Shown here: one piece after another, positions 8,149 through 16,310 of the stretch
Position numbering within the stretch: the stretch's first letter is position 1
How the letters are laid out: every line of letters starts with the position of its first letter
DNA from: JAHJQZ01 sp963675235
GTDB lineage: Bacteria; Pseudomonadota; Alphaproteobacteria; Rhizobiales; Devosiaceae
Length of the DNA: 64,000 nt
Assembly (NCBI GenBank): GCA_963675235.2
Contig: CAXXFU010000002.1
Coordinates: 496,001-560,000, forward strand
Direction: 5' to 3'
Position numbers and translations under genes: made by a program
The notes under the pieces: model-generated
The model's database searches: none
The model's input: only the letters and a program-made list of their open reading frames with translations
Told to the model about the DNA's origin: nothing

Positions 8149-9018
8149 CTAGACTCCGGATGCGCCGACAAGGTGCTGGCCGCCAAAGACATGGGCGGTG
8201 CCGTCGAAAAGCTTGAGACGGGTGCGGCCGGTTTCGGTGTCGACCGCGTCGAGGCCGAGCATGCGGCGCGTGTGCGACATCGGATCGCCGGAATGGGTGA
8301 AGTCCGACCTGAGATATTGTCCGCCTCGGTCGTTGATGTAGCCTGCGTAAACGTGGGCGCACAGCAGATCGACATAGAAGGGAAGCTCGCGGAAAACGCC
8401 GTTTTCAGCCAGGAATCCGGTCAGTTCGTCTCGCAAGGCGACGAAGGTGACGAGATCATCCCCGGCATCGATCTCGGCGAGATCGACCTGGTCGGAGAAC
8501 CAGATTTCCCTCAGGACGCCGGTCGAGACCCTGGCGTCCCATACCCAGCGCGTCATCAGCGGATAGCGGTCCGGCGCGATGAAGTGCAGGATCTCGGCGC
8601 CGAGATCGTGAATGAAGCGATGCTCGCGATCCTCGGGGAAGGCGGCGCAGAACACCTCGAGCCGGATATCGGCGGTCGAGACATCCGACCAGCCATCGAG
8701 GAGCATCACCAGACGCCGCCGCAGCGCGGCAAAGTCATTGGCTTGCAGCCAGGCCCCGATGCGGCGGCGGGCCGGGGTGATGAAGGCGCAAAGATCGAGG
8801 AATTCGTCCTCGTTCAGTTCTGCGACACGGCCCTTGCCGAGAAGTTCCTCGAACAGCGAGGCCTTGAGGGCGAGCGCGCTGACATAGCGCTCGATGCCGC
8901 CCGTCTGCTCAGCGCTGTGTATGAGGTCCTCGAAGGCGCGCCGCAAGCGTGGCCCGCTCAGGTCGAGCACCGGGCCGGGCAGGGGCGTTTCCGCCTTTTT
9001 GCGGGCGAGGCCGAACAT
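8149..9018 (-). CDS. sHdr-associated conserved protein (Hyp) between sHdrA and sHdrC2
   Basis: A 289-residue soluble protein in the position of the hyp gene that accompanies bacterial shdr clusters (order C1-B1-A-hyp-C2-B2). The start codon overlaps the shdrA stop as ATGA, implying coupled synthesis. It is rich in charged and aromatic residues, with a possible helical N-terminal half (RRAFEDLIHSAEQ, FAALRRRLVMLL) and no transmembrane segment. Cys residues are few and not in clusters, so iron-sulfur binding is unlikely. Its function is not established to my knowledge; the conserved position suggests a structural or assembly partner. Confidence 0.85.
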   Translation of the reverse strand: MFGLARKKAETPLPGPVLDLSGPRLRRAFEDLIHSAEQTGGIERYVSALALKASLFEELLGKGRVAELNEDEFLDLCAFITPARRRIGAWLQANDFAALRRRLVMLLDGWSDVSTADIRLEVFCAAFPEDREHRFIHDLGAEILHFIAPDRYPLMTRWVWDARVSTGVLREIWFSDQVDLAEIDAGDDLVTFVALRDELTGFLAENGVFRELPFYVDLLCAHVYAGYINDRGGQYLRSDFTHSGDPMSHTRRMLGLDAVDTETGRTRLKLFDGTAHVFGGQHLVGASGV

Positions 9019-10070
9019 CACTCGGCCGCCGCCCGCAGGGAGGAATTGGCGAGGTTGAGCGCCGCCATGGCCGCGGCGTGACCCTGGGCGATCGAATCGT
9101 CGATGGTTTCCGGCCCGGAGGCGGCGCCGGCGGTGAACACGCCGGGACGGCTGGTCTCGCACAGATTGGCGTAGGTCGTGGCCTTGTCGATATAGCCGTA
9201 ATTGTTGAGCTTGACGTCGAAGACGGCGCCGATGGTCATGTTGTCGACATTCGGGTCCATGCCGACGGCGTGCACCACCATGTCGAAGGGAATGGAGATC
9301 GGCCGCTTGACCAGCGTGTCCTCGCCCTTGACCAGCAGGCGCTTGCCGTCCGAGGTCACCTCGGCGATACGCGCCTTGATGTACTTGACCTTGTGGGTCT
9401 CTTGGCTCTCCCAGTAATAGGGGCCTTCGAGCAGGCCGAAGGTGCGGATGTCCATGTAGTAGATGTAGACATTGGTGTCCGGCAGCTCTTCGCGGATTTC
9501 CATGGCGATATTGGCCGAGACGGTGCAGCAGATCTTCGAACACCATTCGCGCCCGATCTGGCGGTCGCGCGAGCCGACGCACAAAAGGATCGCCACGCGG
9601 TCCGGCTTGCGACCGTCCGAGGGACAGCGCACGCCGGCGCCCGAACTCAGCATCTGTTCGACCTGGGTGGTTGTAACGACATCGGGATAGGTGCCGAAGC
9701 CCCATTCCGGCTTGTTGATCGGGTCGAAATGGGTGAAGCCGGTGGTCAGGATTGCTGCGCCGGCCTCGATCGTTGTGCCGTCCTTGAGGGTGGCGAGGAA
9801 ATCGCCGGGTTCGCCGGTGAAGGTCTGGACGCTGGCGCCCTTGCGGATATCGATCAGCTCGTTGCCTTCGACGCGGGAAACCATGCCGCCGATGGCGTCC
9901 TTGGCCCATTCATGGCTCGGCACGAGCTTGGCGTATCCGGAAAGGATGGGCGCGCCACCGAGGCGGTCTTCCTTTTCGACAAGGACCACTTTCTGGCCGG
10001 CGCTGGCCAGCGCGTGTGCGGCGCTGAGACCGGCGGGGCCGGCGCCGACGATAAGGACTGGTTTGCTCAT
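9018..10070 (-). CDS. shdrA: sHdrA, FAD-binding subunit of the sulfur-oxidising Hdr-like complex
   Basis: A 350-residue flavoprotein. The N-terminal Rossmann motif VGAGPAGLSAAHALAS (residues 7-22) binds FAD. The HdrA iron-sulfur region appears as LLCVGSRDRQIGREWCSKICC, and the second nucleotide-binding end reads GVFTAGAASGPETIDDSIAQG. It is shorter than methanogen HdrA and lacks the extra ferredoxin and FrhB-like domains, as is typical of sHdrA. Start and stop overlap its neighbours by four bases on both sides. It would be the electron hub between the two HdrBC modules; the final acceptor is uncertain. Confidence 0.92.
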   Translation of the reverse strand: MSKPVLIVGAGPAGLSAAHALASAGQKVVLVEKEDRLGGAPILSGYAKLVPSHEWAKDAIGGMVSRVEGNELIDIRKGASVQTFTGEPGDFLATLKDGTTIEAGAAILTTGFTHFDPINKPEWGFGTYPDVVTTTQVEQMLSSGAGVRCPSDGRKPDRVAILLCVGSRDRQIGREWCSKICCTVSANIAMEIREELPDTNVYIYYMDIRTFGLLEGPYYWESQETHKVKYIKARIAEVTSDGKRLLVKGEDTLVKRPISIPFDMVVHAVGMDPNVDNMTIGAVFDVKLNNYGYIDKATTYANLCETSRPGVFTAGAASGPETIDDSIAQGHAAAMAALNLANSSLRAAAE

Positions 10071-11440
10071 TTGTCGCCTCCGGCAAGTGCTTTGGGTTTG
10101 ACGTAACCCGGACCGGAGGTGATGGCCCGCTTCGGGTCGTAAAGGGTCTCGATCCGGCCTTGCTTGACTTCGTCGAGATAGTCGGTGAACTCGGCCTTGG
10201 CCTTCTCCCAGTCGATGCCCATTTTCTCGAGCAGATCCTCGAAGGGGGAGGCGTGCCAGTGCAACTGCGCCAGCTTGTAGGGGTGGGCGCCGAGCGCCAG
10301 GGCGGCGAACTGGCAGTCGGCCATGATCGGCAGGGCGTAGACCTTGTCGACGGCCTTGCCGATCCACTGGTTCTTGTCGAGCGTGGTGATGCAGCCGGTG
10401 TCGTGACCGATCATGACGTCGGCCTTGGCTTCCTCGACCGCGACCTTGATCTTCCTGTCGATGGCAAACGAGCGGGTGAACTCGCGCTCGCCGATGATGT
10501 GGCGGAAACCGAAGCCGCAGCAGTCGTACCAGGTCGAGTAGTCGATGACGTTGGTGCCAAGCGTCTGCAAGAGACCGGTCGTGACTGCCACGCGGTTGCC
10601 GTCGAGGACGGTGTCGTCATAGATCACGTCCTCGGGCACCATCTTGTAGACATGGCAGGCCGGGTGGACGGTAGTCCTGAGGTTGGAGACGTCGATGGTC
10701 TGATGCTCGGCGAGACGATGGCGCGAGACGTGCAGCCATTCCGAGTAATGGACGATCTCTTCGGGAATGAGCAGCTTGCCGTCGATCAGGCGACCGAGCT
10801 TGCCGAGGATCTTCTTCACCTCTTCACGCAGCTCCGCAGAGTGCATGAGGAAGTGCCTCATTTCCTTGTAGTTTCCGAAACTCGTGCCGCAATGAACGAG
10901 CGGGTAGTAGGTGCCCTCGGGCAGGCCTTGCGACTTGGCCGAGACATAGGCCTGGTGAAAATTCCGGAGGAACACCGCGGCGAGCGAGACGACATTGCCG
11001 ATGCCCGAGCCGTGGTAGTTCCAGGCGGTGCACGAGGTCTGGTCGGTCTCGTCGAGATAGGAGGTGCCGAGCTTGTTCATCAGCCACAGGACCGATGACG
11101 GATAGCCGGGAATGTTGCCGCACTGGCCGCAGGACTTGTGATGCCACAGATTGTTGGTCGGGATCTTCTTGTCCCAGCCATAGAGCGTCTTGGCGATGAC
11201 CGGATCGTTGTGGTCGCCGACGCGGTGGACGAGGATCTCGCCCTCCTTTTCCAGCTGCCACATGATGTCGCGAACGTCCTCGACCCGCGACTTCGAGGTC
11301 AGCAGCGCCCGCTTGTCGATCTTTTGCTCGACCCAGTCGGTGGCGCGGCGCGCCTCGTCGGGGCTGAGATTGCTCGGCTGCCAGTCGGCGCCAAAGCCTT
11401 CAAAGGCGCCACCAGCGCCGTCCTTGCCGTTTGTGCTCAT
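10067..11440 (-). CDS. shdrB1: sHdrB1, long CCG-domain subunit
   Basis: A 457-residue HdrB-like protein, longer than sHdrB2. Cys-rich elements include HKSCGQCGN, DQTSCTAW, HPACHVYK, WYDCCGFGF and IGHDTGC, which together match one intact and one divergent CCG domain. In this family such domains carry the unusual iron-sulfur clusters that handle sulfur substrates. ATG 11440 is chosen as it fits the start of homology-like sequence and removes nine residues of a longer reading. Its stop overlaps the shdrA start. Copy B of the palindromic repeat separates it from shdrC1. Confidence 0.9.
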   Translation of the reverse strand: MSTNGKDGAGGAFEGFGADWQPSNLSPDEARRATDWVEQKIDKRALLTSKSRVEDVRDIMWQLEKEGEILVHRVGDHNDPVIAKTLYGWDKKIPTNNLWHHKSCGQCGNIPGYPSSVLWLMNKLGTSYLDETDQTSCTAWNYHGSGIGNVVSLAAVFLRNFHQAYVSAKSQGLPEGTYYPLVHCGTSFGNYKEMRHFLMHSAELREEVKKILGKLGRLIDGKLLIPEEIVHYSEWLHVSRHRLAEHQTIDVSNLRTTVHPACHVYKMVPEDVIYDDTVLDGNRVAVTTGLLQTLGTNVIDYSTWYDCCGFGFRHIIGEREFTRSFAIDRKIKVAVEEAKADVMIGHDTGCITTLDKNQWIGKAVDKVYALPIMADCQFAALALGAHPYKLAQLHWHASPFEDLLEKMGIDWEKAKAEFTDYLDEVKQGRIETLYDPKRAITSGPGYVKPKALAGGDK

Positions 11441-11474
11441 CGGTTTCCCCTCCGTGCGCCGCGTCATTGCCAGT

Positions 11475-11530
11475 GGTCGCGCTTTCGAACCGGAAAACCG
11501 GTTCCCACTTTTCCTGAAAGCGCTTCGTCA
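11475..11530. repeat. Palindromic intergenic repeat, copy B
   Basis: A second 56-base copy of the element at 5495-5550. Outer arms GCGCTTTC and GAAAGCGC pair perfectly. Compared with copy A one base pair is exchanged on both sides, so the stem is preserved. Its last three bases form the shdrC1 stop codon on the minus strand, just as copy A does for lbpA. Confidence 0.8.
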
Positions 11531-12265
11531 ATCCTCGTCTTCGTCTTCCTGCTCTTCGAGCCAGTCCTCCCACTCCTCGCGCTTCTCATCCATGACGTCG
11601 GAAACGACATCGAAAAGGTTCTCGTCGACGGTCTCGAGCTGGTTGAGCACGCCCGTCGCCTCCCAGATCGAATAGAGTTCGACCGAGGTCTTGAGATTGA
11701 CGACCCAGGCCGTGTCGAGCGTGTGCATCGTCGGCATAGGGATCGCCTTGCGCAGGATGTTGAGCGGGGCGTCGACCTTGGAAACGTTGGGTCCCCAATC
11801 GGGGAAGGCTTCCTTGGTGATCATGTTCGGCGCCAGCTGGTTGCCGGTCGAAATGACCTTGAGCAGAACGCGGGAGAACGGCCGCAACACGTCCTTGACG
11901 CTCTCCATCTCGTGCTTGATCGCCACTTCACGCATGATCATGACGAGCCCGCCCGGAGAATTCTCGAACGGGCAGCGGGCGGCGCAGGTGTAGCACTGGG
12001 CGCAGGCCCAGATCTTTTCCTGCATGGCGTCATAGATGCCCTCGAGATTTTCGGTCCACAACAGCTGGACGATCTCGCGCGGCGAATAATCGTAATAGTG
12101 GGCCGACGGGCAGGTGGCGGTGCAGATGCCGCAATTCAGGCATCCGTGAATCTCGTGGTGGTAGACCGGATGGCTGCGGATGTCCTCGAAGATGTCCTCG
12201 AGTTCCTCACGCGTGACCGGCGGCTTCTCCGTTACCGGATCGGCGATCTGCGGATGTGCACCCAT
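11528..12265 (-). CDS. shdrC1: sHdrC1, iron-sulfur electron-transfer subunit
   Basis: A 245-residue HdrC-like protein with two [4Fe-4S] motifs: CLNCGICTATCP (about residue 42) and CAQCYTCAARCP (about residue 87). A helical region follows, and the C-terminus is strongly acidic (EEWEDWLEEQEDEDED). It is the first Hdr subunit in transcription order, 32 bases after dsrE3C, and pairs with sHdrB1. The acidic tail is not part of the ferredoxin fold and may serve subunit docking. The stop codon is built from the end of palindromic repeat copy B. Confidence 0.9.
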   Translation of the reverse strand: MGAHPQIADPVTEKPPVTREELEDIFEDIRSHPVYHHEIHGCLNCGICTATCPSAHYYDYSPREIVQLLWTENLEGIYDAMQEKIWACAQCYTCAARCPFENSPGGLVMIMREVAIKHEMESVKDVLRPFSRVLLKVISTGNQLAPNMITKEAFPDWGPNVSKVDAPLNILRKAIPMPTMHTLDTAWVVNLKTSVELYSIWEATGVLNQLETVDENLFDVVSDVMDEKREEWEDWLEEQEDEDED

Positions 12266-12297
12266 GCTCCCCTCCCAAGGACATGAAGCGCCGGTGC

Positions 12298-12678
12298 CTA
12301 GTAGGTCAGCACCTTGGCGTCATCGTCTTCCATGATGTCTTCGATAATCTTGGCGCCGCCGACGATGCCCTCGCATTCGGGGATCAGGTCGTCAGCGGTC
12401 ATGTCGAACAGGTCGAGATTGGGCGAGCAGCAGTAGAATTTTGCTCCCGCTTCATGCGCGTCCTTGATGAAATCGTAGACGGTCTTGGGTGAGCCGGGCT
12501 TGACGACCAGCTTTTCGGCGACGCCCTTTTTCATCAGTTGCCCGGAAGTCGCGGTGCAGATCACCTCGACCTCGTAGTCCATGGCTGCCGCCACGGTCGC
12601 CTGAAAAAACGGCGCGCCGAGTTCCTCGCCGTTGCGAGGATCGGTGTTGACCATGACGATGATCAGCTTGCTTGCCAC
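12298..12678 (-). CDS. dsrE3C: DsrE3C-like sulfurtransferase
   Basis: A 126-residue DsrE-fold protein. Cys83 and Cys84 are adjacent in AKFYCCSPNLDLFDM; this Cys pair is the one described for DsrE3C of sHdr sulfur oxidisers, which exchanges sulfur with TusA. A GTG start is chosen at 12678, since a strong GGAGGAGGG ribosome binding site lies seven bases upstream and no ATG fits. It is the first gene of the main shdr operon, with its own promoter and an operator-like site just upstream. Role: delivering sulfane sulfur towards LbpA and sHdr, inferred from family and context. Confidence 0.92.
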   Translation of the reverse strand: MASKLIIVMVNTDPRNGEELGAPFFQATVAAAMDYEVEVICTATSGQLMKKGVAEKLVVKPGSPKTVYDFIKDAHEAGAKFYCCSPNLDLFDMTADDLIPECEGIVGGAKIIEDIMEDDDAKVLTY

Positions 12679-12726
12679 GTATTGTCCCTCCTCCACACGC
12701 CCATTCAGAGACCCTTCAGGGTTCTT

Positions 12727-12742
12727 ATTCCGAAATAGGCAT
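12727..12742. promoter_or_regulatory. SqrR/sHdrR-type operator-like site before dsrE3C
   Basis: ATTCCGAAATAGGCAT differs at only two of 16 positions from the site before the lipoate ligase gene (14747-14762), and at one position from ATTC-N8-GAAT. It overlaps or abuts two further palindromes, GGCATATGCC (12738-12747) and CCAATATTGG. It lies just downstream of a candidate -10 box, a suitable place for repression. Confidence 0.6.
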
Positions 12743-12758
12743 ATGCCAATATTGGTAC

Positions 12759-12788
12759 ATATAACTGCGGCAAAATGCAACTTGACAA
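12759..12788 (-). promoter_or_regulatory. Candidate promoter of the dsrE3C-shdr operon
   Basis: On the minus strand TTGTCA (12783-12788) and TTATAT (12759-12764) are 18 bases apart. Transcription would start near 12752, placing the operator-like site at 12727-12742 within the first 25 transcribed bases. Found by inspection only. Confidence 0.45.
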
Positions 12789-12828
12789 GAGCCAAGACGG
12801 ACAAAAGCTGATTTGATTGCAGGATCAG

Positions 12829-13518
12829 TCAGATAAGCCCGGCGATGCGGACAAGGCTCGGCATGGACTCTGATAAAGTTTCGGCGATTTCGACTTGCGC
12901 CGCGCCGAGTTTTTCCAGAGAGTCGACGGTGTTGTCCGGCGTGTCATCGAACTCCATGATCAGGTCTTCGAGCATGCCGCGCTTGGCGCCTGGATGGAAC
13001 AGGAAGCCGAATGCCTGGGTTCCGACACGGAAGGCGAGGGGGGTGCCATCGCTGCCGACAGCGAGCAGTTCGGCGTCGCGCGGCAGGATCGGGCGATCCC
13101 TCAAATAGAGCGCCGTGGTGAACCGTTCCGGCCAGGCCATGACGGTCCGGCCGGCATCGGTGGCACGTGCCGTCTCGACCATAAAGCGCAAGGGCGCTTC
13201 CTCGATGCCGCCGCCAAGGGTGGAATTAAGGATGAGGGCACCGAGACCGATGCCGATGACAGGCAAACCGGCGGCCAGGAATGCCTGGGTGAGGTTGCGT
13301 TCTGGGGTGAAGCTGGGCAGCAGATGTCCGCTGACAAGGCCGTAGGGGCCGCCGCCGAGCAGCATCAGGCCGTCATAATCCTCGACCTGTCGCGGCACCG
13401 CGCCGCCGGCCGCAAACGGGCGCTGATAGATGAAGCGGATGTTGCGGCCTTCGAAATGATCCTCCATCAGGCCGAGAAACTCGGCCTCGGCATGCTGGAT
13501 GACGCAGATCTTCTTCAT
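12829..13518 (-). CDS. Class I glutamine-amidotransferase-like protein lacking the catalytic Cys
   Basis: A 229-residue protein with the class I GATase fold (GuaA N-terminal-like): DGLMLLGGGPYG corresponds to the oxyanion region and LPVIGIGLGALIL to the nucleophile elbow. In active enzymes the elbow reads G-x-C-x-G-x-Q; here it is GIGLGAL, so Cys is Gly91 and Gln is Leu. The usual FHPE reads FHPGAK, losing the Glu of the triad. It therefore probably does not hydrolyse glutamine. It lies 15 bases after the lipoate ligase gene and 150 bases before dsrE3C, so it should function with lipoate or sulfur handling, perhaps as a binding protein. Confidence 0.85.
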   Translation of the reverse strand: MKKICVIQHAEAEFLGLMEDHFEGRNIRFIYQRPFAAGGAVPRQVEDYDGLMLLGGGPYGLVSGHLLPSFTPERNLTQAFLAAGLPVIGIGLGALILNSTLGGGIEEAPLRFMVETARATDAGRTVMAWPERFTTALYLRDRPILPRDAELLAVGSDGTPLAFRVGTQAFGFLFHPGAKRGMLEDLIMEFDDTPDNTVDSLEKLGAAQVEIAETLSESMPSLVRIAGLI

Positions 13519-13533
13519 TGACTTGCCCGCCCG

Positions 13534-14610
13534 TCAATCGCCGGTTTCCACCGCTCCCACCACCGCCGTGGCGATGTCATCGGGCGCAATGCCGGGCAGT
13601 TCGAGCCCAAGCCGGGAGATGGCGCGCTCGGCGACGCCCGCCAGAGCCATGGCATCAAGCGTGGTGCCCTTGAGCGCGTCGGCCAGTCTGTCGACGCCGT
13701 CCGGCGGCAGGCAGGTGAAATCGCCCGAGATCATCAGGTCTGCGACCTTGCCGTCATGTGCGAGGAGATGGACGCGGATCAGCCCGCCCTTGGCCTTGAA
13801 CATGGCTTCGGTCATGTGGGTGCCCGAGGCGATCTTGACGCCCATCTCGACGAGCTTCTTGCCCTGGGAGTAGGTCCAGTCCGGATTGGCGAGGTCCCGT
13901 TCGGCCTTTTCGATCGCCGCCAGCTCTTCGTTGGTCGGCTGGTCGAATGCGGGATCGACGCCGAGCACGTCGTGGCAATGGGCAAGGAACTTCTCGATCA
14001 ACACGTCGCGCGCCGGCGGCGTTTCGAGTTCCTTGTTCATCGTCGTCATGTAGTCGTTGAGCCCCTGGCGCAGCTTGTCGCGGAACTTCTCCGACGGCAC
14101 CTTCAGGCACCTGGCCATGGTTTCCGTATCGAAGTCGTACATGAACGAGCCGACCATCAATGTCGCTTCGGCGATCGAGGCGGCGCCGGTGCCACCGATC
14201 TTGCGGCCGTCGACCTGAATGTCGTTGATCGGGCGATAGGCGGCGCTGACGCCGAAATCCCTGTAGGTCCGGACCACCGGCTCGATGAACATCGGATAGA
14301 GATTCTGGGCGAATTCGGGCGCTTTCCGGCGCGGATAGATGAAGTGGGTGAACAGCTGGTTGCGGTCGAGATAGACGGCCCCACCGCCAACCTGACGCCG
14401 ATAGACGGGCAGGCCGGCACTCTTGCAGAACTCCTCGTCGACCTCCTTGCCGACTTCCTGGTGCCGCCCGACGCAGACATAGGGCGTCTCGGGGCTGGCA
14501 AGCGACAACACCGGATCGCTGTCCGCGGTGATGGTTTCGGCAATGCCGTGATAGACGGCCTGGCTGCGCAAGGCCGGCACCAGCCCGAAATCAATGACCC
14601 TGAGACGCAT
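13534..14610 (-). CDS. sLpl(AB): Lipoate-protein ligase of the sHdr type (sLpl(AB))
   Basis: A 358-residue ligase that would attach lipoate or its precursor to LbpA. The N-terminal catalytic part has RRQVGGGAVYLD (residues 71-82) and the Lys137 motif GRKIGGTGAAS that binds the activated acyl group. A C-terminal accessory (LplB-like) domain starts near residue 240 (WTYSQGKKLVEMGVKI) and is fused in the same chain. Such ligases belong to the newer sLpl(AB)/LipS1/LipS2 lipoate route tied to sHdr. LipS1, LipS2 and LipT are not in the window. It is the first gene of the sulfur run, with an ATTC-N8-GAAT operator 137 bases upstream. Confidence 0.9.
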   Translation of the reverse strand: MRLRVIDFGLVPALRSQAVYHGIAETITADSDPVLSLASPETPYVCVGRHQEVGKEVDEEFCKSAGLPVYRRQVGGGAVYLDRNQLFTHFIYPRRKAPEFAQNLYPMFIEPVVRTYRDFGVSAAYRPINDIQVDGRKIGGTGAASIAEATLMVGSFMYDFDTETMARCLKVPSEKFRDKLRQGLNDYMTTMNKELETPPARDVLIEKFLAHCHDVLGVDPAFDQPTNEELAAIEKAERDLANPDWTYSQGKKLVEMGVKIASGTHMTEAMFKAKGGLIRVHLLAHDGKVADLMISGDFTCLPPDGVDRLADALKGTTLDAMALAGVAERAISRLGLELPGIAPDDIATAVVGAVETGD

Positions 14611-14746
14611 GGCGGATTTCCCCTCTTGTCATCCGTTCCTGCGCCCACCCAGGTCGTCAGGCCGGAATATCTCCGTGACGATTTGGCGGCACAGCCGACT
14701 CCGGCTTGCTGGTTCCCCTCACATGGCCGTGCAACAGTGTATTGAT

Positions 14747-14762
14747 ATTCCGAAATCGGAAT
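14747..14762. promoter_or_regulatory. SqrR/sHdrR-type operator (ATTC-N8-GAAT) before the lipoate ligase gene
   Basis: ATTCCGAAATCGGAAT matches the known SqrR consensus ATTC-N8-GAAT exactly and is almost a perfect palindrome. It lies between the end of tctA and the start of the sulfur run, 137 bases before the ligase start. Confidence 0.7.
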
Positions 14763-14785
14763 GTTTGTCCATGCAGATGCGGAAC

Positions 14786-16309
14786 TTAGGCGCTGGCTGC
14801 AAGCTCGGCGGCGCGGCGCTTGCGGGCGGCGCGGATGGCACCGATCAGTGCGCCTCCCCAGACCAGGAACACGAAGAAACCGAGCCCGGCGGCGATCGGG
14901 CGCTCGAAGAATGCCAGCAAGTCGCCATTGGCCTTGATCATCGAGGTGACGAAGGTGCGTTCGAACAGCGGCCCGAGGATGAGCCCTAGAATGATCGGGG
15001 CGACGGGGAAGCCGTTATCCTCCATCACCCAGCCGATCAGGCCGATGACCAGCATCAGGGCGATGCCGAAGGGTGAGGAGGTGAGGGCGAAGGAGCCAAC
15101 GATGCAGAAGGTCAAGACCAGCGGCAAAAGGATCTTGCGCGGTGCGCTCAAGACGTTGCGCGCCGCTTTCACCGTCAGCCAGCCGAGCGGAATCATGACG
15201 AATATGGTGACGATGAAGATCATGAACACGGCGTAGATCAGTTCCGGGCGCTGCAGGAAAACGGTCGGGCCGGGGTTCATGCCCTTCATGTAGAGGACGC
15301 CGATGATGATGGCGGTGATCGAGTCGCCGGGGATGCCAAAGACCAGCGCCGGAATCCACGAGCCGCCGACGGCGGCGTTGTTGGCCGAGGAGGCATCGAC
15401 CAGTGCTTCGACCGAGCCCTTGCCGTATTCCTCGGGCTTTTTGGAAAAGCGCTTGGAGACGGCATAGGCCATCCAGGCGGCGATGTCCGCGCCGGAGCCG
15501 GGCAGGGCGCCAATGACGGTGCCGAGAGCAGACGAACGCAGGATGTTCTTGGGATATTTGCGGAAGATGCCTCCGATGCCCTTGAACAGCGAGCCGTGTG
15601 TCGGCGGCACCTGCGGCACCGGGTCCTTGTGCAGGCGTATGGTGCCGCGCAGGATTTCGCCTATGGCGAACAGGCCGATCATCGCCGGCACGAATTCGAT
15701 GCCGGCCATGAGGTCGACGACACCGAAGGTGAAGCGCGGATGTCCGGAGGCCGGATCGAGGCCGATGGTGGCGAGCGCCAGCCCGATGAACAGGGACACG
15801 GCCGCCTTGAGTGGGTCGCGGGCGGCGATGAATATGGCGCAGGACAATCCGAGTGTGGCAAGCCAGAAGAATTCGAACGAGGTGAAATTGAGGGCGAACT
15901 CGGCAAGGATCGGGGCGCACAGGATCAGCATCAAAACGCCGAACAGTCCGCCGGCCGCGGAAACGCTCAGCGAGGTGCCGAGTGAGAGGTTGAGCTTGCC
16001 CTGCAAGGCCAGCTGGTGGCTGTCCTCGACATAGGCCGCCGAGGCCGGCGTGCCGGGCATGCGCAGCAGCGCGCCGGGAATATCGCCGGCATAGATGGCC
16101 ATGCCGGAAGCGGCGACGATGGCGGCGAGCGCCGGCACCGGGTCCATGAAGAAGGTGATCGGCACCAAGAGCGCCGTCGCCATGGTGGCGGTCAGGCCCG
16201 GCATGGCGCCGACGAACATGCCGAAGGCGGCGGCGAAGACAACGACGAAGAGCACATAGGGGCTGAAGGCCAGAGACGCCGCATGCTGGAGTACGTCGAG
16301 CGAGACCAT
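14786..16309 (-). CDS. tctA: Tripartite tricarboxylate transporter, large permease TctA
   Basis: A 507-residue inner-membrane permease with about eleven to twelve hydrophobic helices. The family repeats are visible: GAMPGLTATMATALLVPITF near the N-terminus and GALPGSGADIAAWMAYAVSK in the middle, each a G-x-x-P-G signature, as well as FGIPGDSITAIIIG. ATG 16309 (MVSLDVLQHA) is chosen because it follows the tctB stop directly. It acts with TctB and the periplasmic TctC to import a carboxylate by secondary transport. The substrate is not readable from sequence. It is the last gene of a tctCBA operon. Confidence 0.95.
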   Translation of the reverse strand: MVSLDVLQHAASLAFSPYVLFVVVFAAAFGMFVGAMPGLTATMATALLVPITFFMDPVPALAAIVAASGMAIYAGDIPGALLRMPGTPASAAYVEDSHQLALQGKLNLSLGTSLSVSAAGGLFGVLMLILCAPILAEFALNFTSFEFFWLATLGLSCAIFIAARDPLKAAVSLFIGLALATIGLDPASGHPRFTFGVVDLMAGIEFVPAMIGLFAIGEILRGTIRLHKDPVPQVPPTHGSLFKGIGGIFRKYPKNILRSSALGTVIGALPGSGADIAAWMAYAVSKRFSKKPEEYGKGSVEALVDASSANNAAVGGSWIPALVFGIPGDSITAIIIGVLYMKGMNPGPTVFLQRPELIYAVFMIFIVTIFVMIPLGWLTVKAARNVLSAPRKILLPLVLTFCIVGSFALTSSPFGIALMLVIGLIGWVMEDNGFPVAPIILGLILGPLFERTFVTSMIKANGDLLAFFERPIAAGLGFFVFLVWGGALIGAIRAARKRRAAELAASA

Positions 16310-16310
16310 G

